Assembly (NCBI GenBank): GCA_001643675.2
Contig: LSRY02000060.1
Span: forward strand, 85,001 to 149,000
Reading direction: 5' to 3'
Length of the DNA: 64,000 nucleotides
Origin: Monocercomonoides exilis
Taxonomy: Eukaryota > Preaxostyla > Oxymonadida > Polymastigidae
The notes beneath the pieces are model-generated. The model did no database searches. It was not told the DNA's origin and saw only the letters and a list, made by a program, of their open reading frames with translations. Each line of letters opens with the position of its first letter. The stretch's first letter is position 1. Positions 11,645-24,600 of the stretch are shown here, one piece after another. The translations under genes and the position numbers were made by a program.

Positions 11645-12115
11645 ATGTTCATAAATCTGAGGTGCACGTTGGTTTCTTTGAAGAAACAGAAGGAAGAAGA
11701 AGAAGAATCTTTAGAGGCATTATTCGTGTTCTCTTTCAATGGTTCAGAAGAAACGGCCATTGCAGATGAGATAGAAGAGATAGACGAGACAGAAGAAGAG
11801 AGCGAGCTGCTGTTGGATGCAGCAGACACAGTCGAAAGAGAACGTATTAACTTGTCCAGAAAGAGAGACTGTCTGTGTGTTATCGATTACTCCGTCTTCG
11901 GTGCAAACAGCCTCTGCTTCTTGTCTCTCTCTTCTGCTGATGCTCGCATCTTCCGAAGAAGGCAAAGAAGAAGACGATCTACTTCTCGTGTTCATCGTAC
12001 AGAAACAGCAGCAGCTCCTTCATGCTCCGAGCATCTGACGGTTTTGCTGGCACATGCATCTTTCCTCCTTCCTTCAGCTTGTCTCGCTAATTTTCTTGTA
12101 AGCACAACGATTTGA
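11645..12115 (+). pseudogene. Acidic coding relic
   Basis: The frame from 11645 encodes an acidic stretch (IADEIEEIDETEEESELLLD, about residues 60-80) and then becomes Ser/Arg-rich without family features. Codon character suggests former coding sequence on at least one strand. No homologue is recognised. Confidence 0.25.
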
Positions 12116-12251
12116 ATTCGAGATTTTGGTTTGTCAGTTGCAACAGATCGGAAAAAATCTCACTCAAAATAACAAGAACTTTTGCAAATCAACTGATTGA
12201 ATAATTTATAACATCGCATTATTGCAATTGAGGGAAAAAAACGAATTTCTT

Positions 12252-13630
12252 CTATTCGAATATTCCCTTTCCGAAATACACCACAGGGATATCAAAAAAG
12301 CCTCCTTCTTCCAATTTTTCATCCAACACCCTGCTAAGCATCTTCCATCTATTCTTATCATTTTCACAATTCTTTATGATACTTAATTTTTTTTTATATT
12401 CTGAAATTAAAAAAAGGCAGCATCTTAAAACCACGCTTTCCAGTGTAAGTTGGTTCATTCCACTGGCAATGAAATCTACAGCTCCAGCTCTCAAAAAGTC
12501 ATCAATGTTCATTTTTCCCATTGTTACCATATCAGTTATGATTATAATGTTCTTTAAAACAACATCACTGTGAAACCCATTCGCTTCTTTGCAAATTCTT
12601 GCAGTGCATCTAAATAGTCCAACAATCTCTTCTCGCCGATTATGATAGATTTTGTAAAAAATGTGAAGCGTTTTCATCCATCTTTTAATAGTCAATACTT
12701 TTTTCCATTCCTTTTCGCTTTTTTCTTTCGTCGTCCAATTCACAAAGCGTTCCAGATTTTCCAATTCCTGAGTTGCTTCTCTCATAAAATGAAGCTCATT
12801 TAAAATCAAGCCTTCTAATTTCCTTTCGTGATAATATCTGTTAATTAAGAATCCCCACGCAGACTGATATGCAAGTTGTGTTAGATTGTTATGCTCTTGA
12901 TGATATTTAATTATATTTGTTATCTCATTCAAATAGTAATCTGTTTGAACTTTCTGATAAGGTTTACAGGAAATTAATAAAAATGAGGGGTAAAAAAAGA
13001 TAACAGATCACACCACAAAATGTCCAATACTGCTCAATGCTAGTAAAGCATCTTCCACATCTTTTTGCGCTTTCTCGCTTTCCTCTTTGTTAATCGCAAC
13101 TTTCATTGGGCAAGGTACACAAATTTTGTGTGGCACATATCCAACTCCATAATCATAAAGCAAACAATAGCATTCACAAAGATCAAGTTTTATTTTTCCA
13201 TTCTTCTCGTCGTTCTCAATCAATTCTGAAAAACAATTGCTAAGAGCTGATTTTTTGAAGCCAGAAATCCTCAACCCTCTCAACGCTTTGCAGTATCCCA
13301 TGTGTTTCAACAATAGAATTAAATTTTTCATGGACAGTTTTTTGCACGTCACAATTTCGTACAATTCATCGAAGACTTCTTTCGTTAAAACAGTTCTTAA
13401 TTCGTTATCTTCAAAAGAATCCAATAACTGGTTCATTGTCATGATTTTTAAATTTTGATCCGAAATTTGGTAAACTCTCAATCGAGAAAACATTTCTGTT
13501 CAAAAAATGAAAATAAGATAAATGCAAAATGTCGAAAATATTAATTAGTTAATATGCTTAATTAATAAAAACTGTAAAATAATTTATTGAACATACCGCA
13601 AAATTCTTTTAAAAGAGGAGATTGCTGCAT
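12252..13630 (-). CDS. Helical multigene family protein, copy 2
   Basis: Unidentified three-exon gene with a product of about 405 aa. Exons on the minus strand: 13630-13597 (34 nt, short N-terminus, consensus donor GTATGT, phase 1), 13495-13014 and 12953-12252. The last donor could also lie 3 nt earlier. Family blocks are conserved: LILLLKHMGY, DLCECY, VCPMKVAINKEE-type region, DALLALSS, IIKYHQEHNNLTQLAYQSAW, LNELHFMREA. It is the most divergent intact member. Exon 1 is less than half the usual 70 nt, and the C-terminus is shorter, ending GKGIFE instead of the usual DYFVN. An alternative is a start at the ATG at 13493, just inside exon 2. Function unknown. Confidence 0.75.
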
Positions 13631-13882
13631 TGACTTTCAAAGTTATTGCATTTTGAAGAAAAAAAATTATAGGATATTCATCATTTCAAAATCATAAATA
13701 TTCACCAAAAGAGCTCATTTTATTTTGTGTTAATTCAAAATCCAAAAGAATATCATCAGTCAGTTCAAAAATTTCATTGATTTTTTATATACGTAATAAA
13801 AAATTTAATTGTATTTTTTTTCAAAAAATATAAACAAATTATTCTGCAGCTGTCAATACTAATTTGATATTTAGATAAAAAT

Positions 13883-14380
13883 TTGAAGTTAACTTTCTTT
13901 CTTCTTTCTTCTTCTTCACTTTCTCTTCTTCAATGCATTCTTCATTTTCTCCTCCTCCTCCTTCTCATTCTCGAAATATCCTTACTGCCTTTGCTGCTGC
14001 TCGTATTCGACTCAAAGAGAATATCCAATGCTGCTGAAATGGAAGAAGAAGAAGAAGAAGATGGAAAAGAAACAAAAGGATCAGAAGTGAATATAGCAGC
14101 GAACGAGACGAATATTCTCTTCCTCTCTTCCTCTCTTCCTCTCTTCCTCTCTTCCTCTCTTCCTCTCTTCCTCTCTTCCTCTCTTCCTCTCTTCCTCTCT
14201 TCCTCTCTTCCTCTCTTCCTCTCTTCCTCTCTTCCTCTCTTCTTCCTCCTTCGCCTCCTCCATTTCCCACTGCTTCTTCTTCTTCTTCTTCTTCTTCTTC
14301 TTCTTCTTCTCTGCTACCACTTTTATCCGCAGAACAAACGTGCTTTCAACAATCTTCTCATCGCGTAGCTCCCGAAACAC
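13883..14380. repeat. CTCTTCCT octamer array and (CTT)n
   Basis: About 14115-14240 is a tandem array of the 8-mer CTCTTCCT (about 15 copies), followed by (CTT)n at 14272-14309. The array reads as SSSLPLFL on one strand and as a Glu/Arg/Lys repeat on the other. Open frames on both strands are by-products of the repeat, so no gene is called. Confidence 0.85.
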
Positions 14381-14699
14381 TGAAGATGATGTTGGCGCGG
14401 ATGGCTCAAATGGCTTGGGCTTTGTGTAGAGGCAGTCAAATGTGGTGGCAAGAAAAGTGCTCTGAAAAATTAATGCATGAGTATTGTTATGAAAATGAAA
14501 TTAAACAGATTAAAATAAAGGAAGAGAATTATCAAATTTGTTGAAAATTTTAAGAGAAATACATCATTTTTGGGGGGGGATAAAAAATATGAAAGTTTTT
14601 AATCTTTAAGTTTATCCATCAAAGAATATGGCTCAAAAATATTGTCTCTTTCTCTTTTAACTTTTTGCAAGATAACCACAAAAATACAATTGCAATCAT

Positions 14700-15040
14700 T
14701 CTTCATCCTTCTTCAGGACACACCTTTTGCTTCTCGTCTGAAGGTGGAGCAAGCCTTTCTTAGTCTAATCAGCTTCGCCACCACCCTCTCCTCATCAACG
14801 TCTTCATACCGCAGACGCACAGGCAGGGCGGGTATTTCTTTGCGGAAATGTCCCAATCTGCAGCATTTTCGGGTTCTAAATGACACAATTCAGCTGCTCT
14901 GTGAAATGCTCCTCTTCTGTCCTCTCCAGCCCAATCTTCGCATTCGGATCTGCAAACACAAATGCATCTTCTTTTCGCAGAATGCAGCGCTTCCGCGGAG
15001 GGCTGCCTTATTCTTCTGATGGAGGGCGATACAGACACCG
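14700..15040 (-). pseudogene. Coding relic with frameshift
   Basis: Minus-strand reading gives AELCHLEPENAADWDISAKK in one frame. After a shift near 14825 it gives YEDVDEERVVAKLIRLRKAC in another, ending near 14700. Both pieces look like real soluble helical coding sequence and GC rises locally. The parent gene is not recognised. Confidence 0.35.
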
Positions 15041-15065
15041 TGTTACGCCTGTAGTGGAAGGTGGG

Positions 15066-15190
15066 GTGGAGAAGAAGAAGAAGAAGAAGAAGAAGAAGAA
15101 GAAGAAGATGATGATGATGATGATGATGTAGAGGAGGAGGAGGAGGAGGAGGATGAGGAGGAGGATGAGGAGGATGAGGAGGAGGAAATT
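15066..15190. repeat. (GAA)n/(GAT)n/(GAG)n composite microsatellite
   Basis: (AGA)n from 15072 to about 15108, (TGA)n to 15127, then an imperfect GAG/GAT run to about 15185. Confidence 0.9.
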
Positions 15191-15935
15191 GAATTAAAAA
15201 TTCCTATTTAATCATTTGAAATGCGTGAAGAATTTTTGAAACCATTTGATGAATTTAGCCCATCAGCATTTCCAACAGCAGAATTCAAATTGAAAATAAT
15301 TATAATAATAATAACATCAGTTGCAATGGCTGTCTCTGTGAATCGCAGTTTTATAATGTTTATAACCAATTCAATAAAAGGTGAATATGATCAGAAATGT
15401 TTTCAGCAAAGATTTTGTTGTTGATAAATCCATTTGATGAGTTTCAGATCTGAAATGTCTGAAATGACTTGTATTTCTCCTGACGACCGCACAGAATAAA
15501 TAAAAAGAAGGACAGATGTATTGCTTGATGGTAATCCTTTCATTTTTATATGCTTGTGAAATTAGATGTGGTTACAGAAGTCCAAATGAGAATTTCTTGC
15601 TTGATCAAAAATAATTGAGAAGATGCAAAAATAATTCTTGATCAACGAATCAGAATGCCTTTCGTTCTCTTTATCCCTTTGGGATAGAAGCTGAATTCTC
15701 TGATTTACAGCTTCTGACTTTTCTCTTAAATTGATAAAAATATTATTTGTTCTTATGCTCCCTGAATGATGCTCATTAAGAACATGCATTTGTTATATTC
15801 CTCTTCCAATCATGTTTCATTTGAAATAAAATGGCTTTCACCGTACCAGGTGTTTAATAATCCACAAAGAAAAAAAATATGAAGAATGTGCGTTCACTTT
15901 TGCTTCGAAAAGAATATATCTCGAAATCATTTCTG
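15191..15935. other. Intergenic
   Basis: No supported gene. Short ORFs at 15221-15424 (+) and 15562-15789 (-) lack family features. Confidence 0.45.
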
Positions 15936-18090
15936 TTGGAGATGATCATCATTGCTTTTCTTCAAATAATCCATTTCCAAATCCAATGAACCATTTTCGC
16001 AATGAAACAACTTTGCTGCAATATTCATCCATTCTGCTTGTTTTTGCTCATGCTCTAATGCAAAGATTGGAATATTCTTTTGTTCTGCAAATTCATTTTG
16101 TTTTTCAGAAACTCATTTCTTTGAATCTTTTGCAATCCTATGAGTCATTTTGAAACAGATGCAAACATTAGCAATTCATGAAAAATGACAAGAAGGCTTG
16201 TATCATGTGCCCACTTTTTCATTCATGTTCTTTTTCCCAAAAATGCAATAAAGCACTTTCTCTTCAAGAACTGATATTTCCTCTTTTCGAATTCTCTTCC
16301 ATTAAATTTCCATTCCAATTACAAAATAAAATTTGTTTCAAAGCCTTGAAGCAATGTCTTCACGAAAGAAGAGCTCCTCGCTTCATTTTCACAAAACCGA
16401 AATCAAACAATTTTTTGTTGGTTCGATCAAATCGAATCAAAAGATTCACTTTTCTTGCTTAAACAGCCAATCCAAGACATTTTGTTGTGCTCTCTTTTGC
16501 ATTCCATTTTGTCAGGCAAAAGCACTTGCATAGAAATTCCTATCTATTTTATTTTTCTTTATTTTCAACGATGTTTGTATTATCCTTTTGTATTCTTGCT
16601 TGCCAAGCTTTACCCTTCATTTTGAACATTCTTTGCAACAAATAGAATGAGTTTGCTTTATGATGATGAGCCTGATAACAGAATTCTGGCAGTGACTCGA
16701 ACCGAGAAGTTTTCAAGTTTGCTTTTTTATTTGGATTGAATAATGAAGAATGGATTTTAACATTTGAATACCTTTTGCAGAATTGCTTTGTGAGCTGGAA
16801 ATTAGCAATGAAGTTGAACAAAAACAGAAAATTGAAGAAATGAATTCAATGATTGAAAAAATGAATAAAGATGATTTCAGAAATCTTTTCACAAAAGAAC
16901 GATTCGATAACATTCATCAAATGATTGAAGAAAAGAAGCTGCCAATGGAAAATGCAATTTTGTTATTGAAGCACGTGGGATATTTGGCAGTGCTGAGAGA
17001 TATGGAAAGTTTTAATTTTAGTAAATCATTATTGAGCAAACGATTTGAAAAAATGATTGTTGAAGAAGAAAAGAAAAAAGAGGGAAAAAATGAAAAGCTT
17101 CTGGCTGATCTTTGCGAATGCTTTGTTTTGCTCAATCAATTTTGCATTTCCAAAGAATTGCTATCAATCGTTTTGCCATGCCTTCTGAAAGTTGGACTGG
17201 ATAAAGATGAGAGCGAAGAAACGCAAAAGGAAGTGGAAATGGCTTTTCTGGCGCTGAGCAACATTAACGAATATGCTGTTTGAGCACTTCTGTCACATAT
17301 TTGAAGCTATTTATTTTTCTTTTTTTGCTTTTAAACAGATAATCGATAAAAATATGTATTTTAGTGAGATGAAAGAGATCATCCAGCATCATCAAGAGCA
17401 TAACAATCTGACGCGGCTTGCCTATCATTCTGCGTGGGAATTTGTGATTAAAAGATTTTGCCTAGACGGAAGCTTGGAAGATGTTATTTCGAACGAGCTG
17501 CATTTTGCGAAGGAGGCAATAAAGGAGTTAGAAGAACTGATGAATTGCGTGGATTGGAAGAGAACAAAAGAGGAAAGAGAAAAAGAATCGCAAGAAGAGA
17601 AGGTTTTATTGAGATGGTTGCTAACATTGGAGTATTTCTTGGGCTCGTGCTTATTGTGGAATGAAAAATATTCAGAGCTTATCAGATGCGTTGTTCAGGT
17701 ATATCAAACAGCAAAAGGGAATAATGAGGAAATTGGCAGTCGATGCATTTATTCATTGAGCATGGCAGCGAAAAATAGAGCCATGAAGAATGAAGACTTG
17801 CTGAACGGAGGAGCTGTAAATGCTATTTTGAAGGAGAATCAGCTTCCAACAATGGATGATGTCAATACGCAAATAAGTTTAAAATTCTTGATTTCGATTA
17901 CAGGGAGACTGAAAGGAAAGAAGAAAGAAAAAATGAAAGAGGAGCACAGAAAAGGGTTGAAAAGGAAGATGTTTGAAAAGATGGAAGAAGAAGGATACGA
18001 AGATGTTATCACAAGCTTCCATGGGATATTTGTCTTGCTTGAAGGCTGTTTATATCCATTTATATCATTAAATGTTTGTGATTATTTTGT
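15936..18090 (+). repeat. Segmental duplication, copy A
   Basis: The sequence beginning TCTGTTGGAGATGATC is repeated in direct orientation from about 49279, with high similarity through the upstream flank, all three exons and both introns of a helical-family gene (16647-18100 versus 50000-51510). Exon 3 diverges in patches between the copies. The upstream 0.7 kb reads as a decayed helical minus-strand protein in both copies, for example AAKLFHCEN near 16020. Confidence 0.85.
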
Positions 18091-18100
18091 AAATGTTTAA
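16647..18100 (+). CDS. Helical multigene family protein, copy 3
   Basis: Intact three-exon member with a product of about 442 aa. Exons: 16647-16716 (70 nt, phase 1), 16781-17277, 17339-18100. Introns are 64 and 61 nt (A|GTTTGC...TTGCAG; GTTTGA...AAACAG). The start ATG gives MSLLYDDEPDN, and splicing restores KFSKLLCELE. Conserved blocks: EQKQKIEEMN, AILLLKHVGY, DLCECF, LPCLLKVGLDKDE, EVEMAFLALS, IIQHHQEHNNLTRLAYHSAW, NELHFAKEA, KMEEEGYEDV, and a terminal YFVNV. Exon 3 is exactly 762 nt, as in copies 1 and 5. It has a close duplicate at 50000-51510 that is a pseudogene. Function unknown; helical-repeat scaffold inferred. Confidence 0.8.
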
Positions 18101-18674
18101 GAAAATGAAATTTAATGAATTTTTAAACTCAAAAGTGATGCTTTTCTTTTTTCATCATTTCGCAAAATCGAAAATCATCAGTCATTTGAAGTATCATCAA
18201 AATATCTTTTTTTTTTTTTTTTCACACGTTGAAATGAAGCATAAAGCAACAATAAAAAAAAAAGAAAAAAGAAAAAAAGAAAAATAAAAAATCTTCTCTT
18301 GCTAAAAAAAAACTTTAAAACAGCATCAAAACTCTGACAACTGAAAATATGAACTTAACATGCAAAAATTGGAAAGAAAAAAAATGTTTCAATTTTTGAA
18401 AATCTCGAATAATTCAACAAATCATTTACAAACAATTCTCAAAACTCTTTGAATCACACTGAAAACTCACAAAATACACAAAATGTTTGCTTCAGCCAAG
18501 TGAAGGCAACACTTAAACATCCAAATAAAAACATGAAAAAGCAAAGAAAAGAAGAAACTTCCTAATAAACAATTTCTCCATTTCAAAATTAATAAAAATA
18601 TAAAACAAAAAATTAAATAAAATAAAAAAGGAACAAAAAAGCATTTTGATTATTCTCTTTTGGCTGACTGCTTT
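18101..18674. other. Intergenic, A-rich
   Basis: Between the convergent ends of helical-family copy 3 and the F-box membrane gene. AT-rich, no gene seen. Confidence 0.5.
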
Positions 18675-21179
18675 TCACAGAAGCCAAGAAAACGACCCCC
18701 TTTGAAGAATCTGCTGCCAAGTCTCGTGAATAACGGAATTGATACCTGGCTCGTCAAATGCATGATCGCCTGCACTTTGTTTTGCCTTTTCGATTTCTTC
18801 TTCTTCTTCTTCTTTTTCTTCTTTCCTCTTTTTTGCTTCCTCTTCCGATCTTTTCCTTTCTGCTTCTTCTGCTTCTATTTCTTCTCGTTCCTCCTGATCA
18901 TAATGTGCATTGATCTCGTCTATTGCTGCACTGAGCTCTTCTGGTTTCAGTCCTTTCAATGCGATCTCAGCAAGCCTCTGTTCTTTCTCTTCCTCTCTCA
19001 TTTCTCTCTTCTTCGCTTTCTTTGCCTCTTTCGCTTTCTTCTCCTCTTCCTTTTGCTTTTCCCGCATCTTCTCCATTCTCCGCCTCTCCCACTCTTCTGC
19101 CCTTCTTTCCTGCTCTTCTCTGCTCCTCCTTTTCCGCGCTGCATCCTGCCACACAAACAGCTCTTTCCTCAAATCCACATTCCGCTCTATCCACTTCACA
19201 TCCCCTTTCACCAGATACAGCGCTGCCCAGAATGCAACCAGCACAACCACAAACCACACCACCATCGGCACCAGCGACAGCGCCATGTTCCTCTCCATTT
19301 TGTGTGCCCGCTCAATCAGCTCGTCTGTCACCACCACAGCCGACATGAACCGCTCTGCCCCTTTCCACGCCTCTCCATTCGAAGCACCAGGATCAAACAC
19401 CCCAACCCCATCCAAGCACAGAAGAGGGATCAGAACAATGGCAATGCCAATCACAGATCCAATGGCAATTCCTGCAATGCGAATGCTTTTGCTGCATAGA
19501 ACAGAATATTCATGCTCCTTCGATGGCCTCATGAAGAACACAAACACATGAATCAGAACGATCGTTGGAAAAAGAGGAACAAGTGCAACTGTCCACGAGT
19601 TTGTGGTGTTAACTGTTTGTTGTCCGTTTGGATTTCAAATAAATTTCCAAATGGCAAATGGAATAATTATAAATGAATGAGATAAATTTATAAAATAAAA
19701 CATAACAAATAAGTCACACAGCACAATTCGTGAAAGAATAGCACCCAAGCTGTTATAACACCACATATCGCAATCAATAAAATAACTCCATCCAAGTCAT
19801 CATCACCATAGCAAGCAACCCAGTTATCGACTGGAGACATGAAAAAAATTTCTCCAAGCAAAGCGAAGAGCAACCACAAAGAACTTTCAAACACTGACGA
19901 GTTTGGTTCTGTTGTTGATTGTCCGCTTTCTGCGTGTTCCTCATCAGCTGCTGATTGGCTGAAAACTCCTCTGCTTTCTGCATCACTTTTTTTGGAATCA
20001 ACAGCTGAACGTGACTTGGCCATCGGTCCATCAACCAACCTGTTGCGAATGTTGGGTGTGTAATTCTCGCCATTCATGAAATTGTCCATTTTCAAACACA
20101 AAAGATAATTGACAAAAGGGAAGCATGCCAAATAAATACCAACAAAAATTAACTTGTACCGAACTTCCTTTCGCTTCGTCAAATACAGAAACAAAAAGCC
20201 AAAATGCATCAGCAGCAGTGCCATTACAACAGTGAACTGCAATTTTGATTGAGATAAACTGAACGAAAACACCGATCTTGTAACTTTGTTTGAAACCAAA
20301 TTAGAAACATTCGGATCAGACAATTTGTCGAAAACAGGACCCCGAATAAAATTTGTTGAATAAAATATCGCAAAGAAGAAGAGGAACAAAAACGATGCCA
20401 ACGATGCCCACGTAACTGTAAATAGAAGAAGACTTGTTTTTGGATGTGTTATCGATTCTTTAAGATGATACACATCATTCCATATGCCTCGCTTGGTATC
20501 AAACAACGCCTTCGCAAAAGTTCCGTACATTTTGATCGTATCTTTCCAGCCTTTCGGACTCAGGCCAAACCTTATTCTGTCCTCCTTATTCTGCTGCAAA
20601 AAAAAAAAAATTAATAAATAATATTTGTATTTCTTCTCATCTCGACCTCTTCAAAGTTGCTCAATATTCAAACCATTTCATTGCCTGCATCAAGTGTTTC
20701 AAGGTCTTGAAACTCGTTCTGGTTCAGATAAATGTTATCCTTCAATCGAGGAAGCTCTTCAAAAACAATTTCGCGCCAGAACCTAACAATCATTAGATGT
20801 CAATAAATACAGAGAAGAAAATCAAAAAGTTCTGTCAAAACTCTTCTGTATTCAATATTAAACGAAATTGCTTCGACGTGCCCATTAGACTCATTTTTGT
20901 TTTCGTGTCGCATCGCCTAAAAATCCTGAAATCATAAACAATAAAAATAATAATAAATCAAAACGAATTCACACTTTTTCCATATCTCTTCCGGAACATC
21001 TGTTTCACCAAAGATTTTGTTCAATCAAATCAGCAAATCAGTCATAATAAAAACACACTTTTAATGTTAAACTGATCGCAAGAATCGTTTGACGAGCAAC
21101 TTAAAGATGCATTTTCGTCATGCAAATTAACATAAAATATATCCTCATGTAAATTAACCTTCTCTTCTTTTCTCTTCAT
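18675..21179 (-). CDS. F-box protein with multipass membrane domain
   Basis: Six predicted exons on the minus strand: 21179-21059, 20999-20975 (25-nt micro-exon), 20925-20842, 20782-20674, 20593-19720 and 19612-18675. Phases agree throughout and give about 716 aa. The first 40 aa are polar. Splicing then creates an F-box-like motif, VPEEIWKKIFRRCD, followed by SLMGTSKQFRLILNTEEFWR, so the protein may bind Skp1 and act in a ubiquitin ligase. From about residue 150 it has seven or so hydrophobic segments (for example LLLFTVTWASLASFLFLFFF, FTVVMALLLMHFGFLFLYL and SLVPMVVWFVVVLVAFWAAL). The last 150 residues are a Glu/Lys/Arg-rich coiled coil, then a non-charged tail. The membrane part loosely recalls the Tmemb_185A (Fragile-X-F) family; that is tentative. 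It is divergent from the TmcB-like gene, with 510 bp between the starts. Confidence 0.72.
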
Positions 21180-21689
21180 GAAAAAATAAAAGCATTGATC
21201 TGACACATAAGTAGTTATTTATGGAAAAACTCTTTCAAAAATGATATATTTTTTTAAAATTCCTTCGTTTATTTCTTCATTATTTTCATTAAAAAAAATA
21301 AAAATAAAAAAATAAAAATAAAATAAAATAAAATAAAATAAAATAAAAGAAAAGAAAAGAAAAAAAGAAAGAAACATGAAGAAAAAATATGAAAGGATAA
21401 TAAAACAATATCAGACTCCTTATTTTCGAATGAAACGAAAAATTATTAAAAACTTTGAATTGATTCAAATTTCAATTTTGGAAAAAAAAGTTCAATAAGA
21501 ACAAATCCGGTGAAATCAAAAAAATGATTTTTTTGTCGAATTCAATTGATGGTTATTTTATTATAATAAAAACAATATCATAACTTGTGATGATTAAAAT
21601 TTGAATATTTTTATTCAAAAATTATGGGAGGAAATTATAAAAAAACACTCTGTATTGTTTTTATCGTACTTTGAGAAGCGGTTTAAAAT
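21180..21689. promoter_or_regulatory. Divergent intergenic region
   Basis: 510 bp shared upstream region between the F-box membrane gene (-) and the TmcB-like gene (+). Contains an (AAAAT)n-like run at 21288-21365. No specific promoter element can be named. Confidence 0.4.
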
Positions 21690-24600
21690 ATGGCGAGCGA
21701 AGAGAGCATGTCGATGTGTTCGACATCTAGCGGGACGATGAATGATTATACTCAAGCGGAAGAGTTCAGCAAAATGGAAACATTTGGCTTTTCCCTTTTT
21801 TTCCCTCTTTTCCATCAACCGAAGCATCCAAGCAAAACATGGGAGATTTTCGTATGGGCGTTCACAGTGATTCAGATGGTTACGCTCAGTTTCTTTCGAA
21901 TTGACGTTTCCACGCAAAAAGTGAACACAGTTTCTTTGGTTTGTGATTTTCATCTTTAAATTTTTTCCTTTGAGATTTATTTATCATTTCGTAATCCTAA
22001 CTTCGATCCTGATATCTTTTTGGGGGAATTTTTATTCATGAAACTGTCAGTGCGTTGGCTTTCCAGATGGAACGTCTCTTGGATATTTAGCAGGAAATTA
22101 CGTTTCGTTTGTAATAATAGGATGTGCAATCTATTTGGTGTTGCTTGTGATGTGCCTTGCTATAACGGCGATCTTGCAAGGTGCTATTTCAGGCTCGCAG
22201 CCGTGGGTCATTTCGCTGTTACGTTGGATTGTGCACTTCACATACACCATCTTATTTATCCCATTGACTTCAATATGCATTACTGTATTTGATTGCTATA
22301 AATCTGAGGGACAAATGGTTCATCGGGGATTTGAAGGAAGCTGTTCGGGTTCATTCTTGTCCATTTTGGGATTTATTGTTTCAATTATTGTACTGGGCTT
22401 TCTGCTGTTATCTTCAATTTTAATAAACAACATGATATACAACCACAATCCGAAGCATGGTGGGCTATGGTCATCACCACGTGGTTTGTGGCAAGCGGTG
22501 GATTCGTCTATTGTGTTTGGGTGTGTGTTTGCAATGCGAACACTGATTGAATGGCCTTTCTGGCGAGGAGTGGTGACTGTTGGATCTTCTCTAGCGATGA
22601 TAGTGTATTTTGTGTATATTCAGCCGATATACAAACTGAACGGGAATCTGCTGATGGCAAGTAAGTGGTGCTTATTTGGGTTCTTGAGACTGTTCGATGA
22701 AATTTTGTATGCAATTGAAGGAGCAACAGGCAACTGGATTGTTACTATCGTGCTTCAAGTGGTTGTGCTGATAGCTGGAATCGTTGCATGTGCAGTGCTG
22801 TTGCCGAAGATTGGCCAAAAGATGAGAGAGAAGAAGTATCTGCTGACAGCTTTTGGCAGCCAGCTGTTGGACATCTACACGAAAAATCCATCTTTGGCTC
22901 TGCCTCCGCTGAAGAAGCCAGAAAGAGTGGAGCCCTCGCTTCGCTTTATCCAACAGAAAGAATATGATTCGATGATGTATTTGACATTTGCAGACTACGT
23001 CTACACACACGCACTGAAGTCGAACCCGAACGACAGCATGCTTTGCTTCCAGTATGCGACGTTTCTGCTGTCCTACCGCAAAAACTACATGAAAGCCAAT
23101 ACACTCATCCAGAAGGCGCGGTCGCTTTCTCCAGGCGTGTTTCTGAACTTTGTGCTGTTCTGCAAGGCGAAAGAGAACGGCGGGCGTGCAAACGGGCAGA
23201 ACGGCGGGAACGGGACAGGCAACATGAACACATTTGCATTCACGACGCTGATGGCAAAGGCAGAGAAGCACCATGAGCAGGCAGTGAGTTCGATGAAGGA
23301 CTTCTTCGAGAACATTACATCGATGCAGCCAGACTACAAGGCGATTCCGGGTCTGCTGAATTCGATTGTGAAGAACGAAGAGATTTCCAGAAAGAGCTAC
23401 GAAGAGCTGATTGCGTCGCACGAGCAGAACACAGGTGTGCTGCGGAGCTATGCGCGCCTGCTGCTGGACATCTACGACGACGAAGACGAGGCAGAGATGA
23501 TTCTGAACCGGGCAGAGCAGATTGAAGAGGACTACGGCTTCAGCGAGTCGATGACGCACACACACACCGGAAGCTTCAACGAAGGGTCGTTTGGGATGGG
23601 CGATGCATACGAGATGAGCGGGAGGAGAAGCGCAAGGGGAGACAGAACGGGTGCAGAACATGAGGCGAATATGCCTCGCGTTGTGAGGCGGGGAAGCTTT
23701 GAGGTGAATGCAGGGAGTGTTAAGGATGGCACCAACGGAGACAAAGGAGCAGAGGGTTCTTCATTGGAAGCGCAGAATTTGGAAGGAGATCGCGAATCTC
23801 TTGCGAGAAGCGAGGCGCAATGGCAGCAGTCTTCGAGTGGGATGAGAAGGCATCGCACAACAAATCGGAGGAGGAGAAAGAAGAAGAAGAAAGAGGCAAC
23901 AATTGTTGATCTGGTGGTAGGGGGGCATGGGGAGCAAGGGAATCGTGAAAGCGAATACAACAGGTTGAAATTCATTGAAATAGGTTTGCATATGCTGAAC
24001 ATTGGCGTGCTTGTTGGAGCACTTATTGTGTATGTGATAAAGACAAATGCGTATCAGAGCAATCTGCAGACGCTGCGGAATGTGTGCGACTTGTCTTACC
24101 ATTCCGCGCGTTCAGCCACAATCGGGTACAACTACTTAATATACGACAAGAGATACAACTACACCGATCCACCAAAGACGGATGAATGGCCGACGGGAAT
24201 GATTCAGAGGAAAGATCTGCTGAAGATGATGGAGGAGACATCGGAGAACTTGGCCTCGATGCTGGGCAGAATCCACCAGTCGACCTCAAACTTGGAGGTG
24301 TGGGAGACAGCAGATATCAGCACGTATTTCTTCACCATCGCCACAAAGAACATAACTCACCCAGACGGAAGTGTGGAGGAAGTGATCGACACCAAAAAGC
24401 AGATCCTGCGCTCATCATCGATGTTGGAGGTTGTTGCCACAGTCTCTCAAATGATGCATCACCTGTTTCTCACAAACATATCGTCTCGTCCTCAGGATCC
24501 TGATTTTCTGTCAAACATTCAGTATTTGACGTTCAACTGCCCAGTGCCAATATTGGACGGCGCAAAAAGAGTTATCATTTATTACTATGAAATTTTGAAC

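Noticed and set aside
14081-14380. Lys/Glu/Arg-repeat protein on the minus strand
   Set aside because: It is produced entirely by the octamer and CTT microsatellites; the opposite strand is equally open.
18910-19551. Plus-strand Ser/Cys/Pro-rich ORFs across the F-box membrane gene
   Set aside because: Shadows of the charged coiled-coil region read on the opposite strand.
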